This document shows, piece after piece, positions 26,026 to 35,300 of a stretch of 64,000 bases of DNA; position 1 is the first letter of the stretch, and each line of letters begins with the position of its first letter. Both the position numbers and the translations under genes were made by a program. This DNA is from Paraflavitalea devenefica (lineage in GTDB: Bacteria; Bacteroidota; Bacteroidia; Chitinophagales; Chitinophagaceae), in the NCBI RefSeq assembly GCF_011759375.1, contig NZ_JAARML010000005.1:496001-560000 (forward strand), given 5' to 3'. The notes beneath the pieces were generated by a model. That model was not told the origin of the DNA. It searched no databases and saw only the letters and a list, made by a program, of their open reading frames with translations.

Positions 26026-26057
26026 AATACAGTATCCAGAATCCAGAATTCAGCATT
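26023..26057. repeat. Array of five 7-bp units at the GMC stop codon
   Basis: tagaata, cagtatc, cagaatc, cagaatt and cagcatt follow without gaps, the first containing the TAG stop. It fills nearly the whole gap to the next ATG (26064). Confidence 0.65.
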
Positions 26058-26063
26058 AAACAT

Positions 26064-26729
26064 ATGGACAGAAGAAAATCCCTCAAGGCATTGGCATTAG
26101 GAACGCTTTCAGCAGGTGTATTGCTGGAAGCCTGTAAAGATGGCGATGCCGATAAAAAAGCCGCGGAGGCCAAAGCCGCCACGCCGGCATCAGCGATTGA
26201 CCGTATGAAAGAGGAAGAGGCGCATTACAAAGCTGTTACCGCCCAAACCTTCTTCACACCGGCAGAAATGGCTACCATTACCATCCTGGGCGATATCATC
26301 ATCCCGAAGGATGAGGTTAGCGGCAGCGCTTCTGATGCCAAGGTGCCCGAGTTTATTGAATTTATTGTGAAAGACATGCCGGAGCACCAGATACCCATGC
26401 GGGGTGGTCTGCGCTGGCTGGACATACAATGTCTGAAGCGCTATGAAAAAGCCTTCAAGGATTGCAGTCAGCAGCAGCAAATGGAAATGGTGGATGAGAT
26501 CGCGTGGCCTGCCAAAGCCAAACCCGACATGGCGCAGGGTGTTGCTTTCTTCAACCTGATGCGCAACCTTACCGCCACCGGCTTTTATACTTCCGAGATC
26601 GGGGTAAAAGACATTGGCTATGCCGGCAACAAACCCAATAAATGGAATGGCGTGCCGGAAGATGTATTGAAACAATACAACCTGGCCTATACAGAGAAAG
26701 AAATAAAGGAGTGCGCCAGCTACACCTGA
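26064..26729 (+). CDS. Gluconate 2-dehydrogenase subunit 3 family protein (Tat-exported)
   Basis: A 221-aa protein. The twin-arginine signal MDRRKSLKALALGTLSAGVLLEAC has a Cys after the hydrophobic stretch, so it may also be a Tat lipoprotein. The mature part has the subunit-3 pattern: FFTPAEMATITILGDIIIPKDEVSGSASDAKVPEFIEF, later FFNLMRNLTATGFYTSEIGVKDIGYAGN. It is the small partner of the GMC FAD subunit just upstream. It lends the pair a Tat route to the periplasm, since the large subunit has no signal of its own. Confidence 0.9.
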   Translation: MDRRKSLKALALGTLSAGVLLEACKDGDADKKAAEAKAATPASAIDRMKEEEAHYKAVTAQTFFTPAEMATITILGDIIIPKDEVSGSASDAKVPEFIEFIVKDMPEHQIPMRGGLRWLDIQCLKRYEKAFKDCSQQQQMEMVDEIAWPAKAKPDMAQGVAFFNLMRNLTATGFYTSEIGVKDIGYAGNKPNKWNGVPEDVLKQYNLAYTEKEIKECASYT

Positions 26730-26750
26730 TAAGACTTAGCTCGTAACAAA

Positions 26751-26786
26751 AAGTTCCCGGTAACTGCTCAGTGTGCCGGGATCTTT
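26751..26786 (+). terminator. Terminator after the dehydrogenase operon
   Basis: aagttcccgg / ccgggatctt stem (tcccgg/ccggga core) followed by tctttttat, 22 bp after the stop. Confidence 0.65.
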
Positions 26787-27310
26787 CTTTTTATCTACCG
26801 CCTAAAGGTTTCTTCTTATTCCGGTGTTAATAATCCGCTTGTTATTTCAAAAAATAAGCATCTGTTTGTACATTTGCGTCACGGAAAAAAGGAATTTAAT
26901 CGTAGCGTATTACTGGCCAATCCTCTTTTATATACACCCGGTACAGTTAATCGTTGTTTCCATTAATATTATCCCCAGGGATATGGCTTTTATACAGGGT
27001 ATTGTTATACCCGTGCCTACTCCCCCACCCGATGTAACTGTTGTTTAATCTGTTTCTGAAGAAGCATGATACGCTTTGCTTTTTGCCGGTAGTCTTTACA
27101 CTGCTGTGGTGAGATCTTTTTCATTGATCAAAAAATAAAACTATGTGCCATAAAACTCATTATATTATTAGGTCATTATTTGTTTCTTTTATGTTATTAT
27201 CCGCTACATTGGTGATGGGCCAGCAGGTCAATGATGGCATAAAAAGCCGGTAGCCCTGGTAAAATAGTGGCAGACGGTTTGGCAACCAATAAGAACAGGT
27301 CTGCTTTTTT
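26787..27310. other. Long intergenic stretch
   Basis: Apart from the 36-codon ORF at 27143 I see no convincing gene here. A 74-codon plus-strand frame (26824-27048) and a 35-codon minus-strand frame (27017-27124) are open but have no coding character I can support. No tRNA-like fold was noticed. Confidence 0.5.
27143..27253 (+). CDS. Possible 36-aa secreted peptide or truncated gene start
   Basis: MCHKTHYIIRSLFVSFMLL... reads as a complete Sec signal peptide ending in VMGQQ, as in many Bacteroidota exported proteins, but stops after only 11 more residues (VNDGIKSR). It could be the surviving 5' end of a lost secreted-protein gene or a genuine small peptide. A terminator lies 58 bp downstream. 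Confidence 0.3.
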   Translation: MCHKTHYIIRSLFVSFMLLSATLVMGQQVNDGIKSR

Positions 27311-27353
27311 ACGAGTCCCCCTTGTGCTGCTGCATCAGTACCTGGGGGCTCGT
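27311..27353 (+). terminator. Intrinsic terminator
   Basis: acgagtccccc / gggggctcgt stem around a 22-nt loop, followed by tgtttttgg. It ends whatever is transcribed across 27143-27253. Confidence 0.6.
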
Positions 27354-27406
27354 TGTTTTTGGTTGTCAACCACTTATTTAAAGCCTCCAATATGGCCCTT
27401 TCAGCT

Positions 27407-27414
27407 TATCTTTG
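27407..27414 (+). promoter_or_regulatory. -7 element of the ychF promoter
   Basis: TATCTTTG is a perfect TAnnTTTG, 21 bp before the ATG. No clear -33 TTTG is present. Confidence 0.55.
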
Positions 27415-27435
27415 CGCGCTGAAAATTAAAATAAT

Positions 27436-28533
27436 ATGGCTTTACAAGCAGGTATCGTAGGACTGCCGAATGTAGGAAAATCAACATTGTTCAATGCGGT
27501 GAGCAATAGCGCCAAAGCACAGGCCAGCAATTACCGTTTTTGCACCATCGAGCCCAATGTGGGACTGGTAGATGTGCCCGATGCGCGGCTTGATAAGCTG
27601 GCCGAGCTGGTACTACCCAACCGTACCGTACCTACCCAGATAGAGATCGTAGACATTGCCGGACTGGTGCGTGGCGCCAGCAAAGGAGAAGGTCTGGGCA
27701 ACCAGTTCCTGGGCAATATCCGCGAGGTGGACGCCATCATCCACGTGATCCGTTGTTTTGAAGATGATAATGTACTGCGCGATGAAGGCGCTATTAATCC
27801 CATCAGCGATAAAGAGATCATCGATACAGAACTGCAGTTGAAAGACCTGGACAGTGTGGAGCGTAAGATCGGCCGCGTGGAGAAAGCCGCCCGTACCGAT
27901 CCCAAGATGAAGGCTGAACTGGATGTGCTGGTGCGTTGCAAAGAGTACCTGCAGCAGGGAAAGAGCATCCGCGCCCTGGGCCTCTCCAAAGAAGAGCGCG
28001 CTGCCATTGCTGACATGTTCCTGCTTACCGAAAAGCCGGTATTATATGTAGCCAATGTGGATGAAGCCTCCATGCACACCGGCAATAAATATTCCGAAGC
28101 ATTGGCAAAAATGGCCAAAGAAGAAGGCGCCGGGATCATTATTATGAACAACAACATTGAAGCGCAGATCGCTGAAATGGAAGATCCTGCCGACCGCCAG
28201 TTGTTCATGGAAGAATACAAGATGACCGAGCCGGCCCTGAACCGCCTCATCACCTCAGCCTATAAACTGCTCAACCTGTATACCTATTTCACAGCCGGCG
28301 TACAGGAAGTGCGCGCCTGGACCATTCACCAGGGATGGAAAGCGCCACAGGCAGCCGGTGTGATCCATACCGACTTTGAAAAAGGCTTTATCAAAGCGGA
28401 AGTGATCGCTTACAATGACTTCGTTCAATATGGTTCAGAATCTGCCGCCCGCGAAGTAGGTAAGCTGCGCATTGAAGGCAAGGAATACATCGTGAAGGAT
28501 GGCGATGTGATGCACTTTAGGTTTAACGTCTAA
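27436..28533 (+). CDS. ychF: Redox-regulated ATPase / GTPase YchF
   Basis: A 365-aa Obg-family P-loop protein of canonical length. Walker A GLPNVGKSTLFNAV at residues 8-21, G3 DIAGLVRGASKGEGLGNQFL, and the altered base-specificity motif NVDE (VANVDEAS) that makes YchF prefer ATP. A coiled-coil insert lies at about 130-170 and the C-terminal TGS domain (TYFTAGVQEVRAWTIHQG...GKEYIVKDGDVMHFRFNV). It binds ribosomes and is involved in translation and the oxidative stress response. It has its own promoter and strong terminator. Confidence 0.96.
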   Translation: MALQAGIVGLPNVGKSTLFNAVSNSAKAQASNYRFCTIEPNVGLVDVPDARLDKLAELVLPNRTVPTQIEIVDIAGLVRGASKGEGLGNQFLGNIREVDAIIHVIRCFEDDNVLRDEGAINPISDKEIIDTELQLKDLDSVERKIGRVEKAARTDPKMKAELDVLVRCKEYLQQGKSIRALGLSKEERAAIADMFLLTEKPVLYVANVDEASMHTGNKYSEALAKMAKEEGAGIIIMNNNIEAQIAEMEDPADRQLFMEEYKMTEPALNRLITSAYKLLNLYTYFTAGVQEVRAWTIHQGWKAPQAAGVIHTDFEKGFIKAEVIAYNDFVQYGSESAAREVGKLRIEGKEYIVKDGDVMHFRFNV

Positions 28534-28557
28534 GCCGGTAAATAAAAAATGTCAGTA

Positions 28558-28603
28558 AGGAGGGCTTGGTGTAGCTGTTTAGGCGGCTGCGCTAAGCCCT
28601 CCT
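28558..28603 (+). terminator. Terminator of ychF
   Basis: 10-bp perfect stem aggagggctt / aagccctcct with a 26-nt loop, followed by cgtttatttt. Confidence 0.75.
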
Positions 28604-28812
28604 CGTTTATTTTACAGCCACCGACCGTATTTTCCGAAGTATATTGTTAAATATTTGTTAATAGCGCTTGTTATACCAGAATAATTAGATTTCTGTAAAA
28701 GTGTGATAACGCTATCTTATGTAAAAAAAAGTCATTCTTTCCCACGGCATAGCCGCGCTGCCTCCTGCCCGTCCCCCTCCTGCATCAAAAAATAATATCT
28801 TACTTTATATAG

Positions 28813-28839
28813 GTATGAGACTAACCGTTAGTATCATAC
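28813..28839. promoter_or_regulatory. 27-bp near-perfect palindrome upstream of the RHS operon
   Basis: gtatgagactaa-ccg-ttagtatcatac: 11 of 12 arm positions pair. It ends 28 bp before the TTG start of the first operon gene, with no T-run. An operator or a 5'-leader hairpin are both possible. The 334-bp gap from ychF holds otherwise only the ychF terminator and AT-rich DNA. Confidence 0.55.
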
Positions 28840-28867
28840 TGTTGGGCCTAAACCAAAACCATTAACC

Positions 28868-31231
28868 TTGATCCTGCATGAGAAAATTGATTGGCCTATC
28901 CTGTGCCGGCATACCAGGCTGTGTGTGTTGCTATTGCTGGTATTTCTAAACGGCTATCCTCAATCCTCTTCTCCGGCCGGCATCACAGCTCCCATCAGCC
29001 GGCAAAACATAGACACGTTTCCCGATCCTCTTACCTTATACGATTCCATTAGCTGGCAGTACAGGGGTGCCTGTAAAGGACTTAACATAGCGTGGTATGT
29101 ATTGCCGCCCGCCAAACAACCTGCACCACCTGTCACCAATACCAGCCTGCCAATAGTACCAGTGGCTTCCAAACGGGTTCCCTTATTAACTGTTCATGGC
29201 AATGTGCAGTATAACTTCCTGTACCGCTCATTTGTGGATACGCCCTTCTCTCAAAACAATTTTCAGCAGCATACCATCCAAACCTTTCTCACGATCACAG
29301 TGAAGGATAAGTATCCGCTTAAAGTGAACCTGTCTCAACGTATCAGCAACTCGCCTTATTTCAGGAACTTCTTAGACCTCCATGCACAATTCGACCGGTT
29401 TGCTTATCTGAGGAATGCCAGGCAGCAACTACTGGACCGCCTTGCGGGTATGCACGGGCAACGTCCCGATCTTGCCAAAGCTGAGAAAGCATTAAAGGAA
29501 CTCATTGATCAATATAATGCGCTCAAAAGCAGGTTGAGCGGCGGGGATGTATTGCAACGGATCGTGGAAGAGCGGGAAAGGAACTATCACCGGCAAGCCC
29601 GGTCCCGTAGCGAAGGGCCACCCCTGGCTGCGTCAGGCATAGACCTGCCGGCTTTTGATCAGCAACAATTATACAAAATGGGAAGCCGGGTAAAAACAAA
29701 GCCAGCATCGCTTCAGCAGGCCGACAGCAGCTATACCCAATTTATTGATCAGCAAAAAAAAGAACTGGATAGCCTGCAACAAAAAATGGTGAGGCTTCAA
29801 TCGTCTACAGACAGCCTGAGGAATGCCCTTAACAAAAGCCTTATCCAACTGAACCAACAGGTATACAAAGCTACTTCCCTGGCAGACCTGAACAGGATTG
29901 AAAGAGAGAATGGCCTGCAACGCGAAAAGCCCAAAGGCATAGATCGCTTTTTGACCAACCTGAAAAGCATTGGCATAGGCAGGTCGGTGGTCAACTATTC
30001 AGAACTCACTGCCTGGAATGTATCGCTAACCGGGTTTAATATGGAATACACCCCTGGTATCTATACAGCGATAGCGGCAGGCAAAATAGATTATGGCTTC
30101 CGGGACTTTCTGGGCAGGAACTCCCGGCAAAAAGGGCAAAACTTCCTGATGGGGCGTGTTGGCATCGGCAATATAGAAAAGAAAGCCCTCATCTTCTCGG
30201 CCTTTACCGGCAGGAAATACAATTATGGAAGCGTTATCTCCGACACCGTGTCCAGTTATGTAAACCTGGCCGGCTATTCGGTAGAAGCCATCTTTAAGAA
30301 AGATGAAAACACGGGCTTCAGCGCTGAGATAGCCAAGACTACCAAACCGGTGAGCGGTCCCTTGCGGAACAGTGATGGCATGAAAAGCCTGTGGCAGTTT
30401 AGCGATAATGCCAACCTTGGCATCAGCCTCAAAGGGCAAACGCTTATACCCAAAACCGGCACCCGCCTGAGCGGTCTATACCGGAAAACCGGTGAAAGCT
30501 TTCAATCCTTCAGCCTGTTTACCTACAACACCGATCAAACGGCGTGGTCGCTAAAGGCGGACCAGCCCTTCTTTAAAAATAGAGTAAGCATAGTGGGTAT
30601 GCTGCGCAGGAATGATTTCATCAGTCCCTTTACGGAAAAGACATTTAAAACCAGCACTGTTTTTAAAAGCATACAGGTTAATGTACGTATCCCGAAATGG
30701 CCGGTAGTAAGCGCGGGTTACTATCCCGGCACACAACTGTACATCGTAGACAAAGAAAGGATCCGGGAAAACGCTTATTATATGTTTAATGGCTCCCTGT
30801 TATACCAGTATGCCGTTGGCAATACCAGGATGCTTTCTTCACTCATCTACAACAGGTATTCAGGTAAAGGGACCGACTCCGGCTTCATAGCGTATACGGG
30901 CGTCAGTTATATGGCATCCCACACCGTGCTATTCCATAAAGTGCAGTTACAAGGTGTGTATGTTTTTACCGACCAGGAGCAAATGCAGTTCTATACCCTC
31001 GAAGCCAACGCAGATTATTCACTGACCAATTGGCTGCAGACAGGAGCTGGTATTAAATACAACAAAATAGCAGGAGGAAAAGCATACAACGGAAGCCGTG
31101 GCAGCCTTTGCATTGACATTAAAAAACTGGGCGGCTTACGGTTGCAATACGAGAAGTCGTATTTGCCAACGATCTGGCAAACATTGTATCCTGTAGAAAC
31201 AGGTACGGTATCATGGTTTAAATATTTCTGA
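28868..31231 (+). CDS. Putative outer-membrane beta-barrel protein, first gene of the RHS operon
   Basis: A 787-aa protein with a TTG start. The only nearby ATG is out of frame and closes quickly. A signal peptide follows (LCVLLLLVFLNGYPQ). Residues about 100-370 include a coiled-coil region (RPDLAKAEKALKELIDQYNALKSRL; QQKKELDSLQQKMVRLQSSTDSLRNALNK). From about 400 to the end alternating amphipathic strands rich in Tyr, Asn and Gly look like an outer-membrane barrel, and the last residue is Phe (VSWFKYF), a classical OMP C-terminus. It is followed after 1 bp by the next gene. A role in export or surface anchoring of the downstream giant proteins is inferred from context. No family is recognised. 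Confidence 0.75.
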   Translation: MILHEKIDWPILCRHTRLCVLLLLVFLNGYPQSSSPAGITAPISRQNIDTFPDPLTLYDSISWQYRGACKGLNIAWYVLPPAKQPAPPVTNTSLPIVPVASKRVPLLTVHGNVQYNFLYRSFVDTPFSQNNFQQHTIQTFLTITVKDKYPLKVNLSQRISNSPYFRNFLDLHAQFDRFAYLRNARQQLLDRLAGMHGQRPDLAKAEKALKELIDQYNALKSRLSGGDVLQRIVEERERNYHRQARSRSEGPPLAASGIDLPAFDQQQLYKMGSRVKTKPASLQQADSSYTQFIDQQKKELDSLQQKMVRLQSSTDSLRNALNKSLIQLNQQVYKATSLADLNRIERENGLQREKPKGIDRFLTNLKSIGIGRSVVNYSELTAWNVSLTGFNMEYTPGIYTAIAAGKIDYGFRDFLGRNSRQKGQNFLMGRVGIGNIEKKALIFSAFTGRKYNYGSVISDTVSSYVNLAGYSVEAIFKKDENTGFSAEIAKTTKPVSGPLRNSDGMKSLWQFSDNANLGISLKGQTLIPKTGTRLSGLYRKTGESFQSFSLFTYNTDQTAWSLKADQPFFKNRVSIVGMLRRNDFISPFTEKTFKTSTVFKSIQVNVRIPKWPVVSAGYYPGTQLYIVDKERIRENAYYMFNGSLLYQYAVGNTRMLSSLIYNRYSGKGTDSGFIAYTGVSYMASHTVLFHKVQLQGVYVFTDQEQMQFYTLEANADYSLTNWLQTGAGIKYNKIAGGKAYNGSRGSLCIDIKKLGGLRLQYEKSYLPTIWQTLYPVETGTVSWFKYF

Positions 31232-31232
31232 T

Positions 31233-32303
31233 ATGAGCAAAAAACTGATCAACTTTTTATTCTTTTTTTCGCCGCTCCTAATGCAGGCGCAAATAACGGT
31301 GAATGTCATATTACCGCCGGCAGGCATGGTGCAAAAAGATCAGTTATGGAACCTGGCCCTGGTCAATAACTACAACACACAATTTGAGATCAACATCCTG
31401 TTCACGCTACAGGATGCAGTAACCGGTCAGTCAGTATTATCAGCCGGCACGAGGAGCATATCCCTGGGCAAAGGATTAAAAGTATTACAAGCCCGCGATG
31501 TGCAACCTGTTCAATACAACCATGCCGCAGCAGGGTTTACCGGCAACTTCCTCCCGCTGGGTTCTTACCTCGCCTGTTATACCATCAGCAGGATACAGGG
31601 TGATGGCACAGAAACATTAGCCAATGAATGTGTGCGCCTCAACATCAGTCCCTTAAGCCCGCCCCTGCTGAATACGCCTGCGGATAAATCGGTCATCAAC
31701 TCCACCTATCCGCAATTTACCTGGCTGCCTCCTACCCCGCTTGATATGTTTGACAACCTGCAGTATGATATCAGTGTGGCAGAAGTGATGCCTGGTCAGT
31801 CCCCTGCCGAAGCCATCCTGTACAATACACCCAAATATGTATCGGGCCGCCTGAAACTGCCGTATGAAAGTTATCCTTCTACTTATACAAAGCTGGAAGC
31901 GGGTAAAACCTATTCCTGGCAGGTCACTGCCAGGAACGGCGATTCCTATGCGGCTGCTACGGAAGTGTGGACATTTAGGGTAGTCAATGATTCGGTTCAG
32001 CAAACAACGGCAGTGGCCAGTTATATCCAGTTGAAAAATAAACAGGAACGTTCCGGCATCAACTATATAACCGGTAAAGAACTGCACATCAAATACTATG
32101 CTTACGATCCCAACAGAACAACAGCTATAAGGATACTGGATAGGAATAAAGCAGTATTACTGGAGCAAAAGCGCGACCTGGTATATGGAGACAATTTCAT
32201 CAGCCTCAAACTGGATAACAGGTTCCACAAGGGACAGGTATACCAGGTAGAAATAACCGACTTAAACAACAATACTTATACAGCGGCATTCGGCATACAA
32301 TAA
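31233..32303 (+). CDS. Secreted protein with Fn3/Ig-like domains
   Basis: A 356-aa protein with a Sec signal (MSKKLINFLFFFSPLLMQAQ) and only 1 bp between the preceding stop and this ATG. An N-terminal beta-rich domain (residues 20-145) is followed by a fibronectin-III-like segment at about 150-255 (PLLNTPADKSVI, YPQFTWLPP, LEAGKTYSWQVTARNG, EVWTFRVV). A final beta domain of about 95 residues is rich in charged turns. It has no catalytic motif. It probably acts as a structural or adaptor component for the toxin operon, which is inference from its position. Confidence 0.75.
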   Translation: MSKKLINFLFFFSPLLMQAQITVNVILPPAGMVQKDQLWNLALVNNYNTQFEINILFTLQDAVTGQSVLSAGTRSISLGKGLKVLQARDVQPVQYNHAAAGFTGNFLPLGSYLACYTISRIQGDGTETLANECVRLNISPLSPPLLNTPADKSVINSTYPQFTWLPPTPLDMFDNLQYDISVAEVMPGQSPAEAILYNTPKYVSGRLKLPYESYPSTYTKLEAGKTYSWQVTARNGDSYAAATEVWTFRVVNDSVQQTTAVASYIQLKNKQERSGINYITGKELHIKYYAYDPNRTTAIRILDRNKAVLLEQKRDLVYGDNFISLKLDNRFHKGQVYQVEITDLNNNTYTAAFGIQ

Positions 32304-32324
32304 CCACCCCTAACCGGATTCATT

Positions 32325-35300
32325 ATGATTCAATTACTGGCAGCAAAATACAACAGGCATATTGCCTATATCCTTCTCCTGATCTTTATGAGCAGCCTGG
32401 CTCCTGTATATGGGAATGTTGGCGTTAGCAGGAGGCCGTATAATACTAACAGGATCACTGATAAAAAGAGGGTCGTCAATAAGGTGCACGTGTTCGGCCC
32501 TTCGGCAATGCCCGGGCCGGTAACAACGCGAAAAGGTAGTGCGCCGCACAAACAGACAACGCCTGGCGTGATAACAGCTATTAAAAGCGCGGATATCGGC
32601 GGACCCAGCCAACCCGAAATGTCGTCCTTCCAGGCTGCCGGCGCCGGTAATATGGTAAACCTTTTTACGGGTGATTTCAGTTATAATATTCCCCTGCTGG
32701 ATGTAGGCGGCTACCCGGTGAACATCTTTTACGATGGTTCAGTGAGTATGGAACAGGAGGCAAGCTGGGTGGGGCTCGGGTGGAACATCAACCCCGGCAA
32801 CATCAACCGGAATATGCGGGGCGTGCCGGATGATTTTAACGGCAAGGATACCCTGATACAGATACAGCAAATGAAACCCAATAAAACCTGGGGCGTGAAC
32901 CTGGCCGGGGATATCGAAATAGTCGGATTAAAAACCATGCCCGATTGGTTGTCCGTTTCCATAGGGGCCAGCCTCGGACTTTCAGTCAATAACTATCTCG
33001 GGCCAGCCCTTGACTTTGGACTAAAGGGAGGCGTAGGCATCAAGATCGCCGGAAAAGCAAAGGCCGAGAAAAGTGGCGATTCTACAGCGTCGCTGAAAAT
33101 TGGCGCCGGCATAGGCGCTAATGTTAATTCCCGGGCGGGGTTTACCCTCTCGCCCAATGTGTCGTTGACGGCAACGCATTTTGTCAACAACGGGAAACTT
33201 ACCAATGGGTTATCATTGGGTACCAGTTATAATTCACGGAATGGTATCAAGGCTTTACAGATCAGTGAGCAAATGAGCTTTAACGCAAAGGAACCGAAAG
33301 GAACATTGAAAATGAGCAAAGATAAACTGAGCGGCTGGACCACGACGAGAGACCACTCTTCTTCGCTTAGTGCATCATTGGCCAGCACCTCCATCAGCTT
33401 TACCAAACCCAGCTATATCCCGGCTCTTCGTATGCCGTTGACTAACCAGGCCTGGTCGGGACACTTCCAGTTGGGTGGAGCCATATGGGGCCTGTATGGT
33501 TCAGCGGAAATAGAAGTATACGGGCAGTCATCCTCCGTAGCCGCAGGGGATGTAACGCAAAGAAAGCCCATGGTGGGTTACCTGTATTATGAAAATGCGC
33601 AGGGTAATCCGGCGGCCGTCATGGACTTTACCCGGCTGAACGATAAAGAGGTGACTTCTGTTACGCCGATCATCTCTGCGCCTCAATACAGCTATGATGT
33701 TTTTTCTATCCAGGGCGAAGGCACGGGCGGTTCTATCAGGGCCTACCGCAACGACCATGGTTATGTGCGCGACAACTATACCGGTTCAAAAGATAAGAGC
33801 CTCAGCTTCGGGCTGGATATCGGCATACCCGGTCATATTGGCGTCAACTTCAATACCATTAAAACACCTACCACCATTGGAGAATGGGACCAAGGCAACC
33901 TGCTGAGGGCAGGCCTGGGCTTCAAAAAAAGTGACACTACCTGGGAAAATGTGTATTTCCGCAATCCCGGGGAGATCAGCGTACTGCACGACCAGCAATT
34001 CAATAAAGTAGGTGGAACAGACCTCGTACGGTTTCGCCTCGGTGGTACCAAGGTCAACCCCACCGTAGAACCGGTATTGGAACGGTTCTCTGCCGACAAC
34101 AAACTGACCGGCACCCTGAATATGGTAGCCACCGCAGAACCGGCAGAACGCAAGAAAAGAACACAGGTGACCAGTTTTTTAACAGCCTTTGACGCTTCCA
34201 AAGTGGGGCTCGATACCGCCATAAAGAATTACGACAACCAGAATATCCTCGATGCCTCAAAGAACCTTGTCTTTACCAATATTCCCAGGGTAGGTGGCTA
34301 CCGGAAGGCACATCATCTATCACAGATCAATGTTACAGAAACCGATGGCAAAAGATACGTGTATGGTATCCCGGTATATAATATCCGGCAGAAAGACTTT
34401 ACGTTCTCTATAGATGGAGAAACGGCGGAAGACCTGATCCCTTTTAACCCAGCCGATGCCACGCCCCAATCGGGCCTGCTGGGGTCAGGCAGTAACGTGG
34501 ATGGCTTCCTGCAGATTACGGAAACGCCGGCCTACGCCCACTCCTTTTTATTGTCGGGATTACTGTCGCCAGACTATGTAGATGTTACCGGCAATGGCAT
34601 TACCGAAGATGACCTGGGCGGCGCAGTAAAATTCAATTACACAAAGATCAATGGAGTACATAAATGGCGTACGCCGCTGACCTCCGACCGGAAAGCCAAT
34701 TTTAATTCGGGCAATCTTACCTATAAGAAGGACAACAAGGGCATTGTGTCGTATGGCGAACGGGAATCCTGGTACCTGCATTCGCTGGAATCAAAAAGTA
34801 TGATCGCCTTTTTCATCCTGGGCGACCGGGCCGACGGGAAAGGAGCATTGGATTCTTTGCAGGGCATTAATTACAGCGACGCTTCCATGAAGCGGCTTGC
34901 CAGGATTGACCTGTACAATAAAGCTGATTTGAAGAAGAATGGATTACAGAATGCCAGACCAGTAAAATCTGTTCACTTTCAATACAGCTACCGGCTTTGC
35001 GCCAATACACCCGCCAATAATAACAGCTACAGTGAAACCATTGACGGTTATGAAGTGAATACCAAAAAAGGAAAGCTGACCCTCGACAAGATCTATTTCA
35101 CCTTCAATGGACAGTCAAGGGCCAACAAGAATCAATATGTATTTTATTATGGCTCCGATACCTCCGGGCCTAATAATCCTGCTTATGAATTCAATGCGTC
35201 AGACCGCTGGGGCAGCTACAAGCCCAGGAGCATGAACCCTGACAATATGAAGAATGCCGATTATCCCTACGCTATCCAGCCAAAGACGGAAGCTGCCACC

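Noticed and set aside
26824..27048. 74-codon hydrophobic ORF
   Set aside because: Irregular composition, no promoter or start support; likely AT-rich chance frame.
27017..27124. 35-codon minus-strand ORF, basic and Gln-rich
   Set aside because: Looks mildly peptide-like, but no promoter, terminator or family support.
27160..27390. 76-codon minus-strand ORF
   Set aside because: Spans a terminator hairpin and the ychF promoter region; no coding character.
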